Below, piece after piece: positions 12,953-21,218 of a stretch of 57,253 nucleotides of DNA. The notes beneath the pieces were generated by a model. The model worked only from the letters and a program-made list of their open reading frames with translations. It did no database searches and was not told where the DNA came from. Numbering within the stretch: the first letter of the stretch is position 1; every line of letters starts with the position of its first letter. Location: positions 1 to 57,253 of the forward strand of contig JAJDNS010000213.1 in the NCBI GenBank assembly GCA_022340585.1, in the 5' to 3' direction. The stretch is from Acidobacteriota bacterium (lineage in GTDB: Bacteria; Acidobacteriota; Vicinamibacteria; Fen-336). Position numbers and translations under genes: made by a program.

Positions 12953-14317
12953 CTAGAGCACGCCCCGCAGGGCCGTCACGAACTCACCGGCGGTCGGGTA
13001 GCGGAGGTCGGGGTCGTCCCGAAGCCCGCGGTCGATGACCGCGGCGAGATCGTCGGGGAGGAAGGGGTCCCGGTCGCGGATCGGCACGACGCCGCCGCGG
13101 AGGATCACCGCCAGCGGATCCGGCTGGGAATCGAAGTCGCGGGCGTACTCGGCGGTGAGAAGGTAGTACAGCGTCGCCGCCATGCTCCAGACGTCGCTCA
13201 CCGGCCGGACCTTTCGGAAGTTGGTGAGCTGCTCGCGGGGCATGAAGAAGAAGGTGCCGGCGACGGCGCCGGTCGCGGTCATGCCAGAGAGTCCCGCCTG
13301 CTGGAAGCTCTTGGCCAGGCCGAAGTCGGCCAGCTTGGGCGAGCCGTCCGCGGCGAGGAGCAGGTTGTCGGGCTTGATGTCGCGGTGGACGAACCCGGCG
13401 GCGTGAGCGGCGGCGAGCCCCTCGAGAGCGCCCGCGGCCAGCCGCAGGGCGGCGGGCAGACCGAGCGGCCCGCCCTTGCTTCGCAGGAGCTCGTCGGCGT
13501 TTCCCCCCGGGCAGTACTCGAGGGCGAAGTAGAAGCGGCCGTCGTGCTTTCCGAAGTCGTGGAGGGCGACGATGTTCGGGTGGCGCAACGACCTCGTGAC
13601 CTCGATCTCCCTGAGGAAGATCTCCTGCGCGGCCTCGTCCACCTGGGCCCGGGGCAACATGAGCTTGAGAGCAATCCGGTGGCCGTCGGCTAGGGAGCGG
13701 CCGAGGTAGACGGCGCCCATGCCGCCTCGCCCGAGGAGCTTCTCGATCTCGTAGTCGCCGATGACGGTGCCCGGAGCGAGGTCGTCCTCGGAGAGGTCGG
13801 CGGAGGGGGGAAGCGTGGGGCCCGGCCGCCCGGTGGGACCGGGCCCCCGCGTCACCGTCCCCCGACGGCAGGCTTCACACAGCCAGGTGCCGCCCACCCA
13901 CTCGCAGCGCTCACGCTCGTCGTCGGCGATGGGGCGGCCGCACCCCGAGCAGGCCGCCGGGCCCTCGATGGTCACCTTCAGATGGGTCGCGCCCACCCGG
14001 ATCTCGTCACCGTCCCGGAGGTCGCGGTCCGCGCCGCTTCGCGCTGAAGCGTCGTCAGGCGTCTCGTCGGGCCGGCGGCCGCCGTGGCGCACGCCGTTGA
14101 CGTGCGTCCCGTTCAGACTCCCGAGGTCGCGGAGGCGGGCTCGAGGCGGGTTGACCTCGAGGAGGAAGTGGTGGCGAGAGGCGGCGGCGTCGTTGGCGGC
14201 AAGACGGGCGTGACAGTCCGGCGAGCGGCCAAAGATGAAGGTGTCGTGCTCCGTGAAGTCGAACCTCTGGCCGCGGATGGGACCGGCAGTCACGACGAGG
14301 CTGACCTTCCCGGCCAT
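12953..14317 (-). CDS. FHA-zinc ribbon-Ser/Thr protein kinase
   Basis: 454-aa protein. An N-terminal FHA domain (about 1-115; FIFGRS, SRHHF and LGSLNGTHVNG are visible) would bind phosphothreonine. It is followed by a four-Cys zinc ribbon (CSGCG ... CEAC, about 120-150) and a PknB-type kinase (about 188-450; LLGRGGMGAVY, K218, HRD with D313, DFGLAK). There is no membrane helix, so it should be cytosolic. The start at 14317 is chosen because AAGGGGA stands 6 nt upstream and the FHA strand begins immediately after it; the frame is open to 14383. A TATAAT box lies 20 nt before the start. The gene leads a two-kinase unit and is divergent from a lipoprotein gene. The FHA domain may dock this kinase on the autophosphorylated WD40 kinase, which is inference. 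Confidence 0.92.
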   Translation of the reverse strand: MAGKVSLVVTAGPIRGQRFDFTEHDTFIFGRSPDCHARLAANDAAASRHHFLLEVNPPRARLRDLGSLNGTHVNGVRHGGRRPDETPDDASARSGADRDLRDGDEIRVGATHLKVTIEGPAACSGCGRPIADDERERCEWVGGTWLCEACRRGTVTRGPGPTGRPGPTLPPSADLSEDDLAPGTVIGDYEIEKLLGRGGMGAVYLGRSLADGHRIALKLMLPRAQVDEAAQEIFLREIEVTRSLRHPNIVALHDFGKHDGRFYFALEYCPGGNADELLRSKGGPLGLPAALRLAAGALEGLAAAHAAGFVHRDIKPDNLLLAADGSPKLADFGLAKSFQQAGLSGMTATGAVAGTFFFMPREQLTNFRKVRPVSDVWSMAATLYYLLTAEYARDFDSQPDPLAVILRGGVVPIRDRDPFLPDDLAAVIDRGLRDDPDLRYPTAGEFVTALRGVL

Positions 14318-14336
14318 CGATGTCCCCTTGGCCGCG

Positions 14337-14380
14337 ATTATAGCGGCCGACCCGCACACCTCTCGTGCCTGCGCTATGCT
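14337..14380. promoter_or_regulatory. Divergent -10 boxes between FHA kinase and lipoprotein
   Basis: On the minus strand a perfect TATAAT (14342-14337) precedes the FHA kinase by 19 nt, leaving room for the AAGGGGA ribosome site. On the plus strand TATGCT (14375-14380) precedes the lipoprotein ATG (14419). Neither has a recognisable -35 box at normal distance. The two boxes are about 32 nt apart, so the genes may share control. Confidence 0.45.
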
Positions 14381-14418
14381 CATGTGCGTCGGATCACACG
14401 TTCCGAGGAGGTGGCGGG

Positions 14419-14712
14419 ATGCGAGGACTGGTGGTGACAGTGCTGCTGGCGTTGGCTCTGGGTGGTTGCCGGAACCGCACCAAGGAGGCGGTCGAGAAGG
14501 TGGACCACGACGCCGAGGCCATCAGCAAGGCCTCGGGCGCGGTGAGCCAGGTGATCCGCAACTCCACGGACTGTGCGGCGGCGAAGCCCCTCATCCCCGA
14601 GGCGTACCAGCGGATCGAGGAAGCCCGCAAGGTGGTGGACGCCCCCGCTACCCAGGAGACCCTGAACGCCCTGAAGGCCCAGGTCGACCGGATCGCCCAG
14701 GCCTGTCCCTAG
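14419..14712 (+). CDS. Small lipoprotein of unknown function
   Basis: 97-aa protein with a lipoprotein signal (MRGLVVTVLLALALGGC, the Cys being the predicted lipidation site). The mature part is helical and charged (KEAVEKVDHDAEAISKASGAV), with two further Cys residues (in STDCAAAK and at QACP near the end) that could form a disulfide. The start has GAGGAGG about 7 nt upstream. I do not recognise a family. It is transcribed divergently from the two-kinase unit with overlapping promoter regions, so it might be an envelope partner of the kinases, but nothing in the sequence proves this. Confidence 0.65.
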   Translation: MRGLVVTVLLALALGGCRNRTKEAVEKVDHDAEAISKASGAVSQVIRNSTDCAAAKPLIPEAYQRIEEARKVVDAPATQETLNALKAQVDRIAQACP

Positions 14713-14719
14713 CTCCCGG

Positions 14720-14891
14720 GCGTTCGGCTGCGGTCGGCCACCCGGCTGCGGGCCCACTGGCGTCGAAGAGGCAGCAGGGTCCTCGCCGGGTCCCGGCCGC
14801 CGCAGCCTCGCTGCTCCTGCTCGCTGCCGTTCGTCTACCCGTCCTGGCTGGAGCCCCCTGGTGCGTTCGGCTGCGGTCGGCCACCCGGCTG
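14720..14891 (+). repeat. 29-bp direct repeat pair in a 336-nt non-coding stretch
   Basis: The 336 nt between the lipoprotein and the permease (14713-15048) hold no gene I can support. Inside it, a 29-nt sequence beginning GCGTTCGGCTGCGGTCGG is present twice without mismatch, at 14720-14748 and 14863-14891, with a 143-nt period. The flanking bases differ. The first copy lies just after the lipoprotein stop. Function unknown; it may be the trace of a local duplication or two protein-binding sites. Confidence 0.7.
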
Positions 14892-15048
14892 TGGGGAGCG
14901 CCTCCCTGCCGGGCGCGCCCTCGATCTCAGTAGTCCGTCTCCCTTGTGATAGCTTCAGGCTCGCTCAGCCACTGCCGCAACGGCATCCATCCGGGGACCG
15001 GCATTGGCCCTGCGGGAGCCCGGGAGCGGCGAAAGGAGACGGCCTGCC

Positions 15049-16281
15049 ATGAGCGACGAGAGCACCCTGTCCGCGTCGGTCCGCGCCCGCCTTTCGACGA
15101 TGATGTTCTTCCAGTTCTTCATCTGGGGCGCGTGGTGGGTGACCATGGGGACCTACCTCCTCCAGAACCTGAAGTTCACCGGGACCCAGACCGCCCAGTC
15201 CTACAGCACCATGCCCTGGGGAGCCATCGCGGCGCCCTTCCTCGTGGGCATGATCGCCGACCGCTTCTTCGCCGCGGAGAAGGTCCTGGGCGTCGTGCAC
15301 CTGACCGGGGCGGTCCTGCTCTACTGGGTCTCGACGATCACCGATCCGATGGCCTTCTTCTGGGTGCTGCTGGCCTACGCCTTCTGCTACAACCCCACCC
15401 TGGCCCTGGTGAACGCCATCTCCTTCAACCAGATGGCCAGCCCGGAGAAGCAGTTTCCGGCGGTGCGGGTCTTCGGGACGGTGGGCTGGATCGTCGCCGG
15501 CTGGATGATCGGGCTGCTCGCCATCGAGGATCAGGCGTCCCCCCTGCGCATCGCCGCCGCGTGCTCCGCGCTCCTCGGGGTGCTCGCGTTCTTCCTGCCC
15601 CACACTCCTCCCAAGTCCCTGGGGCGGAAGGTGACGGTGAGCGACGTGCTTGGCCTCGAAGCGCTCAAGCTCATGAAGGATCGCTCGTTCGGAGTGTTCG
15701 TCCTCGGGTCGCTCCTCATCTGCATTCCCCTGGCTTTCTACTACAGCTTCACCAACGCCTTCCTGAACGAGGTGGGGGTGGTGAATGCCGCGGGCAAGAT
15801 GACCATGGGGCAGATGTCCGAGTTCTTCTTCATGCTGGTGATGCCGCTCTTCTTCGTCCGCCTTGGGGTGAAGCGGATGCTCCTGGTGGGGATGCTGGCC
15901 TGGCTCGGGCGCTACCTGCTCTTTGCCTTCGGCAACGCCCAGGAGCTCGTCTTCATGTACTACCTGGCCATCATCCTCCACGGCATCTGCTACGACTTCT
16001 TCTTCGTGACCGGCCAGATCTACGTGGACAATACCGCGCCGAAGGAGATCCAGGCGAGCGCTCAGGGCTTCATCACCCTCATCACCTACGGGGTCGGGAT
16101 GCTGATCGGGAACTGGATCTCGGGGCCGATCGTGGACCGGTACGCGACGCGGGCGGGGGACACCGTCGTCCACGACTGGACGGCGATCTGGCTGTGGCCG
16201 GCGGCGATGTCCCTGGTCGTGATCCTGCTCTTCGCCTTCTTCTTCAAGAGCGAGGGCAAGCCCGCGACGACGGCGAGCTGA
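15049..16281 (+). CDS. MFS permease of the nucleoside:H+ symporter (NupG-like) family
   Basis: 410-aa inner-membrane carrier with about twelve hydrophobic helices. The first helix region (MMFFQFFIWGAWWVTMGTYL) and the following SYSTMPWGAIAAPFLVGMIADRFF are typical of the NupG/XapB-type nucleoside:proton symporters. The ATG at 15049 has GGAG 10 nt upstream; the frame is open to 15004. It stands alone on its strand with a 92-nt gap to the next gene. In Acidobacteriota and Verrucomicrobia relatives often sit near sugar-use genes, so a sugar or nucleoside substrate is possible. The nucleoside salvage operon at 47-52 kb would give it a job, but the two are not adjacent. Confidence 0.82.
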   Translation: MSDESTLSASVRARLSTMMFFQFFIWGAWWVTMGTYLLQNLKFTGTQTAQSYSTMPWGAIAAPFLVGMIADRFFAAEKVLGVVHLTGAVLLYWVSTITDPMAFFWVLLAYAFCYNPTLALVNAISFNQMASPEKQFPAVRVFGTVGWIVAGWMIGLLAIEDQASPLRIAAACSALLGVLAFFLPHTPPKSLGRKVTVSDVLGLEALKLMKDRSFGVFVLGSLLICIPLAFYYSFTNAFLNEVGVVNAAGKMTMGQMSEFFFMLVMPLFFVRLGVKRMLLVGMLAWLGRYLLFAFGNAQELVFMYYLAIILHGICYDFFFVTGQIYVDNTAPKEIQASAQGFITLITYGVGMLIGNWISGPIVDRYATRAGDTVVHDWTAIWLWPAAMSLVVILLFAFFFKSEGKPATTAS

Positions 16282-16373
16282 TCGCCCATCCCCAGGAGAG
16301 ACTCCCGTAGGTTCTTCGGGAACTCCTCGCCGTCCAGGTTCGTCTCTTCTGGCGAGGGGTGGGTCAGCTGTCG

Positions 16374-17972
16374 ATGTCGGGGGCGAGAGCTCGGGTCCCG
16401 AGGCTGGCCGTCGCGGCGCTGGCCGTGGCGGCGGTGTCCGACTGCGGCCGAGTCGACCCCGACACCGGGCCTTCTGACGTCCAACCGTTGCCCTCGGGCC
16501 CGGCGCTGCAGGCTGCTCTGGATTTGGCTCGGACCCTCACGGGCGGCACTGGCGTCTCGGCCGCGGTCGTGGTCGAGGGGAAGGGTCGCTGGGCCGGAGC
16601 CAGCGGGAGCTCCGACCCCGAGACGCCGCTGCACGCCAAGATGCTCTTCGACATAGGGAGCGTCGGGAAGAACCTCGTCGCGGCTCTGGTGCTTCAACTG
16701 GCCGAAGAGGACCGGCTCGACCTCGACGATCCCGTTGGCCAGTGGCTGCCACCGTACCAGAACGTCGACGAAGACATCACCATCCGTCAGCTCCTCGGCC
16801 ACACGAGCGGGGTGTTCGATTTCGTGGAGCACCCCCGGTCTCCCTTCCGTGTGCCGTTCGACTCGATCGCGTTCGACGAGGCCACTTCGCCCGAGGCCAC
16901 GCTGCGAGATCTGGTCAGCGAGCCGTACTTCCCTCCGGGGACGGGCTGGCACTACTCCACCACGAACTATCTCCTGCTCCGGCTCATCGTCGAGGAGGCG
17001 ACGGGATCGACGGTGCGGGCGGAGATCCAGGAGCGCTTCCTCCGCCCCCTCGCACTCGGCCGGACGGTCGTGATGGACGAAGAGAGCGTGAGCTTGGAGG
17101 GGCACGAGGCCGCCCGGCCCTGGTTCGACGCCGACGCCGACGGCGACCTCGACGACATCTCGTCGCGCGGACGGGCGTGGATGGCGGGTCGGTCACCGGC
17201 CATGATCTTCGCGTCCGCAGACGACCTGGCCCGCTGGACCCGGGCTCTCTACGGCGGCCAGGTCCTGGGGAAGGCCTCGCTGGACGAGATGCTCCGATTC
17301 CGTCGTCCGTCGCCCGGGGAGCCGTACTCGGGCTACGGACTGGGGACGGGGGAGCTGCGCTTCGGCGGGAGAGAGATCTGGGGCCACCTGGGCTGGCAGT
17401 ACGGGTACACCGCGGCGATGCTCCATCTGCCGGCCCGCGAGACGAGCATCGGGCTCCTGATCAACGACAACAACATGACCTGTATCGGCGTCGCCTTCGT
17501 TGGCCTGTGGACGGTCGTCGAGTACCAGGCCGCCCCCACGGTGTTCGCCGTCGCCGGGGTCGTGGCGATGCTGGCGTTGTCCCCGCTCGTCGCCGGACTC
17601 GGAGGGCTCCTGCGGCGCCGTCGGGTATCCCGTCAGCCGACCACGCGGGACGGAGGATGGGCCGGGCGCCGAGCGAAGCTGCTGGCGGTGGCGTTCGCCG
17701 GGACCTTCCTCGCCGTGAACGGACTCTACCTGCTGCAATCGGTCGATCCCGAAGGACCGGCAACGTGGGAGTGCGGATCCACCGGGGCGCGGGCGATGCT
17801 CGCGCTGGCCGCGGCGGGGGCCGGGCTGGCGCTTCTGCTCTCCCTCTCGACCTTGGTCGTCTGGCGCGAGGGCCGCCTACCGTCTCCGGTTCGGGTCCAT
17901 CTCCTCCTCGTCGCCCTCGCGGCCGTGGCGACCGTGGTCTACTGGCAGCGGCTGGGTCTTCTTCTGCCATAG
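16374..17972 (+). CDS. Beta-lactamase-family serine hydrolase with C-terminal membrane domain
   Basis: 532-aa protein of the class C beta-lactamase/D-peptidase fold. Visible motifs are SxxK (S96-V-G-K99), Y194 in HYSTTNYLLL, and H338-L-G. In most relatives the tyrosine motif reads YSN; here it is YST, so the usual Asn is replaced by Thr. The N-terminus is hydrophobic with a Cys (AAVSDCGR), a possible lipoprotein signal. After the catalytic domain (to about 365) there are about four membrane helices up to the end. The enzyme therefore probably faces the periplasm, as an esterase or peptidase rather than a resistance lactamase. The start is uncertain: ATG 16374 was preferred over GTG 16359 because the latter has a G-rich site too close to it. 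Confidence 0.82.
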   Translation: MSGARARVPRLAVAALAVAAVSDCGRVDPDTGPSDVQPLPSGPALQAALDLARTLTGGTGVSAAVVVEGKGRWAGASGSSDPETPLHAKMLFDIGSVGKNLVAALVLQLAEEDRLDLDDPVGQWLPPYQNVDEDITIRQLLGHTSGVFDFVEHPRSPFRVPFDSIAFDEATSPEATLRDLVSEPYFPPGTGWHYSTTNYLLLRLIVEEATGSTVRAEIQERFLRPLALGRTVVMDEESVSLEGHEAARPWFDADADGDLDDISSRGRAWMAGRSPAMIFASADDLARWTRALYGGQVLGKASLDEMLRFRRPSPGEPYSGYGLGTGELRFGGREIWGHLGWQYGYTAAMLHLPARETSIGLLINDNNMTCIGVAFVGLWTVVEYQAAPTVFAVAGVVAMLALSPLVAGLGGLLRRRRVSRQPTTRDGGWAGRRAKLLAVAFAGTFLAVNGLYLLQSVDPEGPATWECGSTGARAMLALAAAGAGLALLLSLSTLVVWREGRLPSPVRVHLLLVALAAVATVVYWQRLGLLLP

Positions 17973-18061
17973 CCGCCGCCGGCCGCGGTTGATTCGGTTT
18001 GGAGACGCTCTTCGAGTGCGAGGTGAGCGGATCGGGACATTCGAGCTGATCCACCGGCTGG

Positions 18062-18090
18062 TTGACAGGTCCGTCGCCCGAGAATACTGT
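18062..18090 (+). promoter_or_regulatory. Sigma-70-like promoter for the SGLT-type symporter
   Basis: A perfect TTGACA (18062-18067) is followed after 17 nt by TACTGT (18085-18090). The gene starts at 18206, so the transcript would carry a leader of about 110 nt. No riboswitch fold was recognised in it. Confidence 0.55.
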
Positions 18091-18205
18091 TCCCGCCCAG
18101 CGGGCTGGGAGCCTGCCCCGTGGGTCCCGCAGACCGGCTGCTGAACCCCATCCTCCTGGCCCTGTCTGGAACCCCGGCCTTCACGAGGGCCGGAGAGGAG
18201 AGAGC

Positions 18206-19966
18206 ATGACGGCACTGCACCCGCTCGACTGGGTCATCATCCTCGGGTACTTCGCCCTGGTCTTCGGGATCGCCTACTGGGCGTACCTGAAGGAGAAGCA
18301 GTCCCAGACCTCCACCGAGTACTTCCTCGCCGGGAGGAACCTGGGCTGGTGGGTCATCGGGGCCTCGGTCTTCTCGTCGAACATCGGCTCCGAGCACCTG
18401 GTGGGCCTGGCCGGCTCGGGGGCCACCGACGGCGTGGCCATGGCGCACTACGAGCTCCACGCGTGGTGCCTGCTGGTGCTGGGCTGGATCATGGTGCCCT
18501 TCTACATGCGCTCGAAGGTCTTCACCATGCCGGAGTTCCTGGAGCGCCGGTTCTCTCCGGTCAACCGCACCGTCTTGTCGGCGATCTCGCTGGTGGCCTA
18601 CGTCCTGACCAAGCTGGCGGTGGGCATCTTCGCCGGGGGTATCGTGTTCGCCGTCCTGATCCCCGACGTCACCTTCATGGGCCTCGACAGCTTCTGGATC
18701 GGCTCCATCCTCGTCATCGTCCTCACCGGGATCTACACCGTTCTCGGGGGGATGCGCGCGGTGGCGTACACCTCGGCCCTCCAGACGTTGATCCTGGTCA
18801 TCGGCTCGGCGCTGGTGACCTGGTACGGTCTCAAGGCGCTCGGGGGCTGGGACGTCCTCCGGGAGGTCGCGGGTTCCGAGATGTTCAACCTCTGGAGGCC
18901 GATCGTCCCCGAGGGGATGAACGCCACCTGGGCCCCGGTGAAGGAAGCGGGCCGCATGGCCTGGTACTTCAACGACAACTACCCCTGGATCGGCATGCTC
19001 TTCTGCGCCCCCATCATCGGGCTCTGGTACTGGTGCACCGATCAGTACATCGTCCAGCGCGTCATCTCCGCGGAGAGCGAGCAGGAGGCCCGCCGCGGCT
19101 CCATCGCGGCATCCATGCTCAAGCTGCTTCCTGTCTTCATCTTCATCATCCCCGGCATGATTGCCTTTGCCCTGGCCAAGACCGGTCAGAACGCCATGCT
19201 GCAGCAGACGTTCTTCGACGGGAGCGGGGAGATCATCAGGGACAACGCCCAGCAGGCCTTCCCCATGCTCGTCGCCCAGGTGCTCCCCGTCGGCGTGCGG
19301 GGGGTCGTGGTCGCCGGCCTGCTCGCCGCCCTCATGAGCTCTCTGGCCGGCGCGTTCAACGTCTCATCGGCCCTGTTCACCATGGACTTCTACTCGAAGT
19401 TCAAGCCCGAGGCCACGCAAAGGCAGCTGGTCTGGATCGGGCGCGTGGCCACCGCCGTCATGGTCCTCATCGGCCTGGCCTGGATCCCGGTCATCCAGGG
19501 CGGGAAGGGTCTCTACGACTACCTGCAGGGCGTGCAGGCCTACCTGGCTCCACCGATCTTCGTGGTCTTCTTCCTGGGCGTCTTCGTGAAGCGGATGAAC
19601 GCGAAGGGGGCGCTCTCGGCCCTCATCGTGGGCTTCGCCCTGGGCCTCTTCCGGCTGGCGGTGGATACGCCGGTGAAGCTCATCGACGACTTCGCGTACA
19701 GCGAGGGATCGTTCTTCTGGATCGTCAGCAACACGTTCTTCCAGTACTACTCCATCCTGATCCTGCTGGTGTGCGCGGCGGTCATGTACGGGGTGAGCCA
19801 CATGTCCGAGGAGCCGGACTACGCGAGGATCAGCGGCCTCACCTACGGGACCGTCACCGTCGAGGACCGGGCCGCCTCCCGGGCCTCGTGGAACAAGTGG
19901 GACGTCATCGCCTCGGCCGCGGTCGTCGCTGCGATCCTGGCCGCCTACCTGTACTTCACGGGGTGA
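18206..19966 (+). CDS. Sodium/solute symporter of the SGLT type (SSS family)
   Basis: 586-aa Na+-coupled symporter with about fourteen hydrophobic helices. TM1 and TM2 (FALVFGIAYWAYLKEK, then EYFLAGRNLGWWVIGASVFS, and SNIGSEHLVGLAGSGA) match the sodium/sugar branch. Such proteins import sugars such as glucose or galactose, or inositol, with sodium. The ATG at 18206 has GGAGAGGAG just upstream, a strong ribosome site. The gene is a single unit with a good promoter at 18062 and a 12-bp-stem terminator right behind it. A monosaccharide from the beta-galactosidase or the other glycosidases in the window is a sensible substrate, which is inference from gene content. Confidence 0.9.
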   Translation: MTALHPLDWVIILGYFALVFGIAYWAYLKEKQSQTSTEYFLAGRNLGWWVIGASVFSSNIGSEHLVGLAGSGATDGVAMAHYELHAWCLLVLGWIMVPFYMRSKVFTMPEFLERRFSPVNRTVLSAISLVAYVLTKLAVGIFAGGIVFAVLIPDVTFMGLDSFWIGSILVIVLTGIYTVLGGMRAVAYTSALQTLILVIGSALVTWYGLKALGGWDVLREVAGSEMFNLWRPIVPEGMNATWAPVKEAGRMAWYFNDNYPWIGMLFCAPIIGLWYWCTDQYIVQRVISAESEQEARRGSIAASMLKLLPVFIFIIPGMIAFALAKTGQNAMLQQTFFDGSGEIIRDNAQQAFPMLVAQVLPVGVRGVVVAGLLAALMSSLAGAFNVSSALFTMDFYSKFKPEATQRQLVWIGRVATAVMVLIGLAWIPVIQGGKGLYDYLQGVQAYLAPPIFVVFFLGVFVKRMNAKGALSALIVGFALGLFRLAVDTPVKLIDDFAYSEGSFFWIVSNTFFQYYSILILLVCAAVMYGVSHMSEEPDYARISGLTYGTVTVEDRAASRASWNKWDVIASAAVVAAILAAYLYFTG

Positions 19967-19990
19967 GACACCCGGCGAGCTGAAGGCTCC

Positions 19991-20020
19991 GACCGGGGAG
20001 GGGCCCGACCCTCCCCGGTC
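19991..20020 (+). terminator. Rho-independent terminator after the SGLT-type gene
   Basis: Perfect 12-bp stem (GACCGGGGAGGG / CCCTCCCCGGTC) with a 6-nt loop, followed by CTTTCGTCCCCTT. It begins 25 nt after the symporter stop codon. Confidence 0.75.
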
Positions 20021-20145
20021 CTTTCGTCCCCTTCGACCATGGGCATCGCGGGGATCCTGCGGCATACTGTCGCCGGATCGCGACCCGGGTCGCTCGGGGC
20101 TGTGGTGGGAGAGGCACGGGCCCGAGGGATGAGAGGAGGCAGGCC

Positions 20146-20211
20146 ATGGCTCTCAGGGTCGCAGCGGTGACGGGTCCCTCCGGGGAGCTGCTGCCCGGAG
20201 CTCGGCGATGA
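20146..20211 (+). CDS. 21-aa upstream ORF overlapping the cysE start
   Basis: A small ORF (MALRVAAVTGPSGELLPGARR) with a strong ribosome site (GAGAGGAGG, 6 nt before the ATG). Its stop codon overlaps the cysE start as ATGA. The arrangement is that of a translational-coupling leader: ribosomes ending here could restart on cysE. It has no cysteine or serine-rich run that would suggest classical attenuation by cysteine starvation; it has one Ser codon. It could also simply be spurious, the AGGAGG then being a remote site for cysE. No family is recognised. Confidence 0.4.
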   Translation: MALRVAAVTGPSGELLPGARR

Positions 20212-21194
20212 GCCCCGCGGGCCGGCGGCCGTCGTCCCGGGGGCGCGGGCGGAAGAGGCCGACCTTCGGAGTGGCGCGGGACGCGGTGACCCGGAGCGCC
20301 GCGGCGCTGGTACGAACGTACGGCTCCGAGGTTCCGGCCGCCCACAATCTCGACCTCGTCGGTCGACTCCCCTCACCCGAGAGGACGGTCGCGATCCTGG
20401 AGAAGCTGGTCGAGGTCCTCTACCCCGGGATCCACGGCAACCCCCACCTGACCCGGGACAACGTGGACCTTCACATCGCCGCGCTTCTCGACGACATCGC
20501 GGCCGAGCTCGTCGAGCAGGCCGGGGTGGCCCTGCACCGGACGTGCCCGCGCGGGGGGGAGAGCTGCTCCCGGTGCGCCGCGACGGCCGGCCGGACGGTC
20601 GACCTCTTCCTGGCCGCCCTCCCCAGGGTACGGCGCCTCCTGACGCTGGATATCCGGTCCGCCTACGAAGGCGATCCCGCCGCCCAGAGCTTCGAGGAGA
20701 TCATGCTGGCCTATCCCGGTCTCCGAGCGGTGACCGTCTACCGCCTGGCCCACGAGCTGCACCGACTCGGGGTCCCGCTCCTGGCGCGGATCATGACCGA
20801 GCACGCCCACCGGGAGACCGGCATCGACATTCACCCCGGGGCGGAGATCGGGAAGAGCTTCTTCATCGACCACGGCACCGGAGTGGTCATCGGGGAGACC
20901 ACCACCATCGGCCGAAACGTGAAGATCTACCAGGGGGTGACGCTGGGCGCGCTGTCCATACCGCGGGACGAGCGGGGAAACGTGATTCGCGGAAAGAAGC
21001 GTCACCCGACCATCGAGGACGACGTGGTCATCTACGCGGGGGCCACGATCCTCGGAGGTGATACCGTAATAGGAAAGAGTTCGGTGGTGGGAGGGAACAC
21101 CTGGGTCATCCAGTCGGTTCCGCCCCGCAGCCGGGTGATATCCACACCACAGGAGCAGAGAATCGAGCGGAAGCGTCGGCGCCCTTCGCGCTGA
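20208..21194 (+). CDS. cysE: Serine O-acetyltransferase
   Basis: 328-aa acetyl-CoA:L-serine O-acetyltransferase, the first step of cysteine synthesis. The C-terminal part is a left-handed beta helix with hexapeptide repeats (HRETGIDIHPGAEIGKSFFIDHG, quoted only as landmark near 205-225; then GVVIGETTTIGRNVKIYQGV). The N-terminal helical region carries a four-Cys group (CPRGGESCSRC plus a nearby Cys) not usual in E. coli CysE. It is followed 24 nt later by cysK, so both steps are in one operon. The start at 20208 has GGAG 8 nt upstream and overlaps the stop of a small upstream ORF. A weak promoter (TGGGCA-17-CATACT, 20040-20068) may serve the unit. Confidence 0.93.
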   Translation: MSPAGRRPSSRGRGRKRPTFGVARDAVTRSAAALVRTYGSEVPAAHNLDLVGRLPSPERTVAILEKLVEVLYPGIHGNPHLTRDNVDLHIAALLDDIAAELVEQAGVALHRTCPRGGESCSRCAATAGRTVDLFLAALPRVRRLLTLDIRSAYEGDPAAQSFEEIMLAYPGLRAVTVYRLAHELHRLGVPLLARIMTEHAHRETGIDIHPGAEIGKSFFIDHGTGVVIGETTTIGRNVKIYQGVTLGALSIPRDERGNVIRGKKRHPTIEDDVVIYAGATILGGDTVIGKSSVVGGNTWVIQSVPPRSRVISTPQEQRIERKRRRPSR

Positions 21195-21218
21195 CGAGGG
21201 GGGAGAAGGGGGAGAGGT

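Noticed and set aside
18091..18205. Riboswitch in the long leader of the SGLT-type gene
   Set aside because: I searched for conserved riboswitch cores by eye and found none; only short hairpins are possible.
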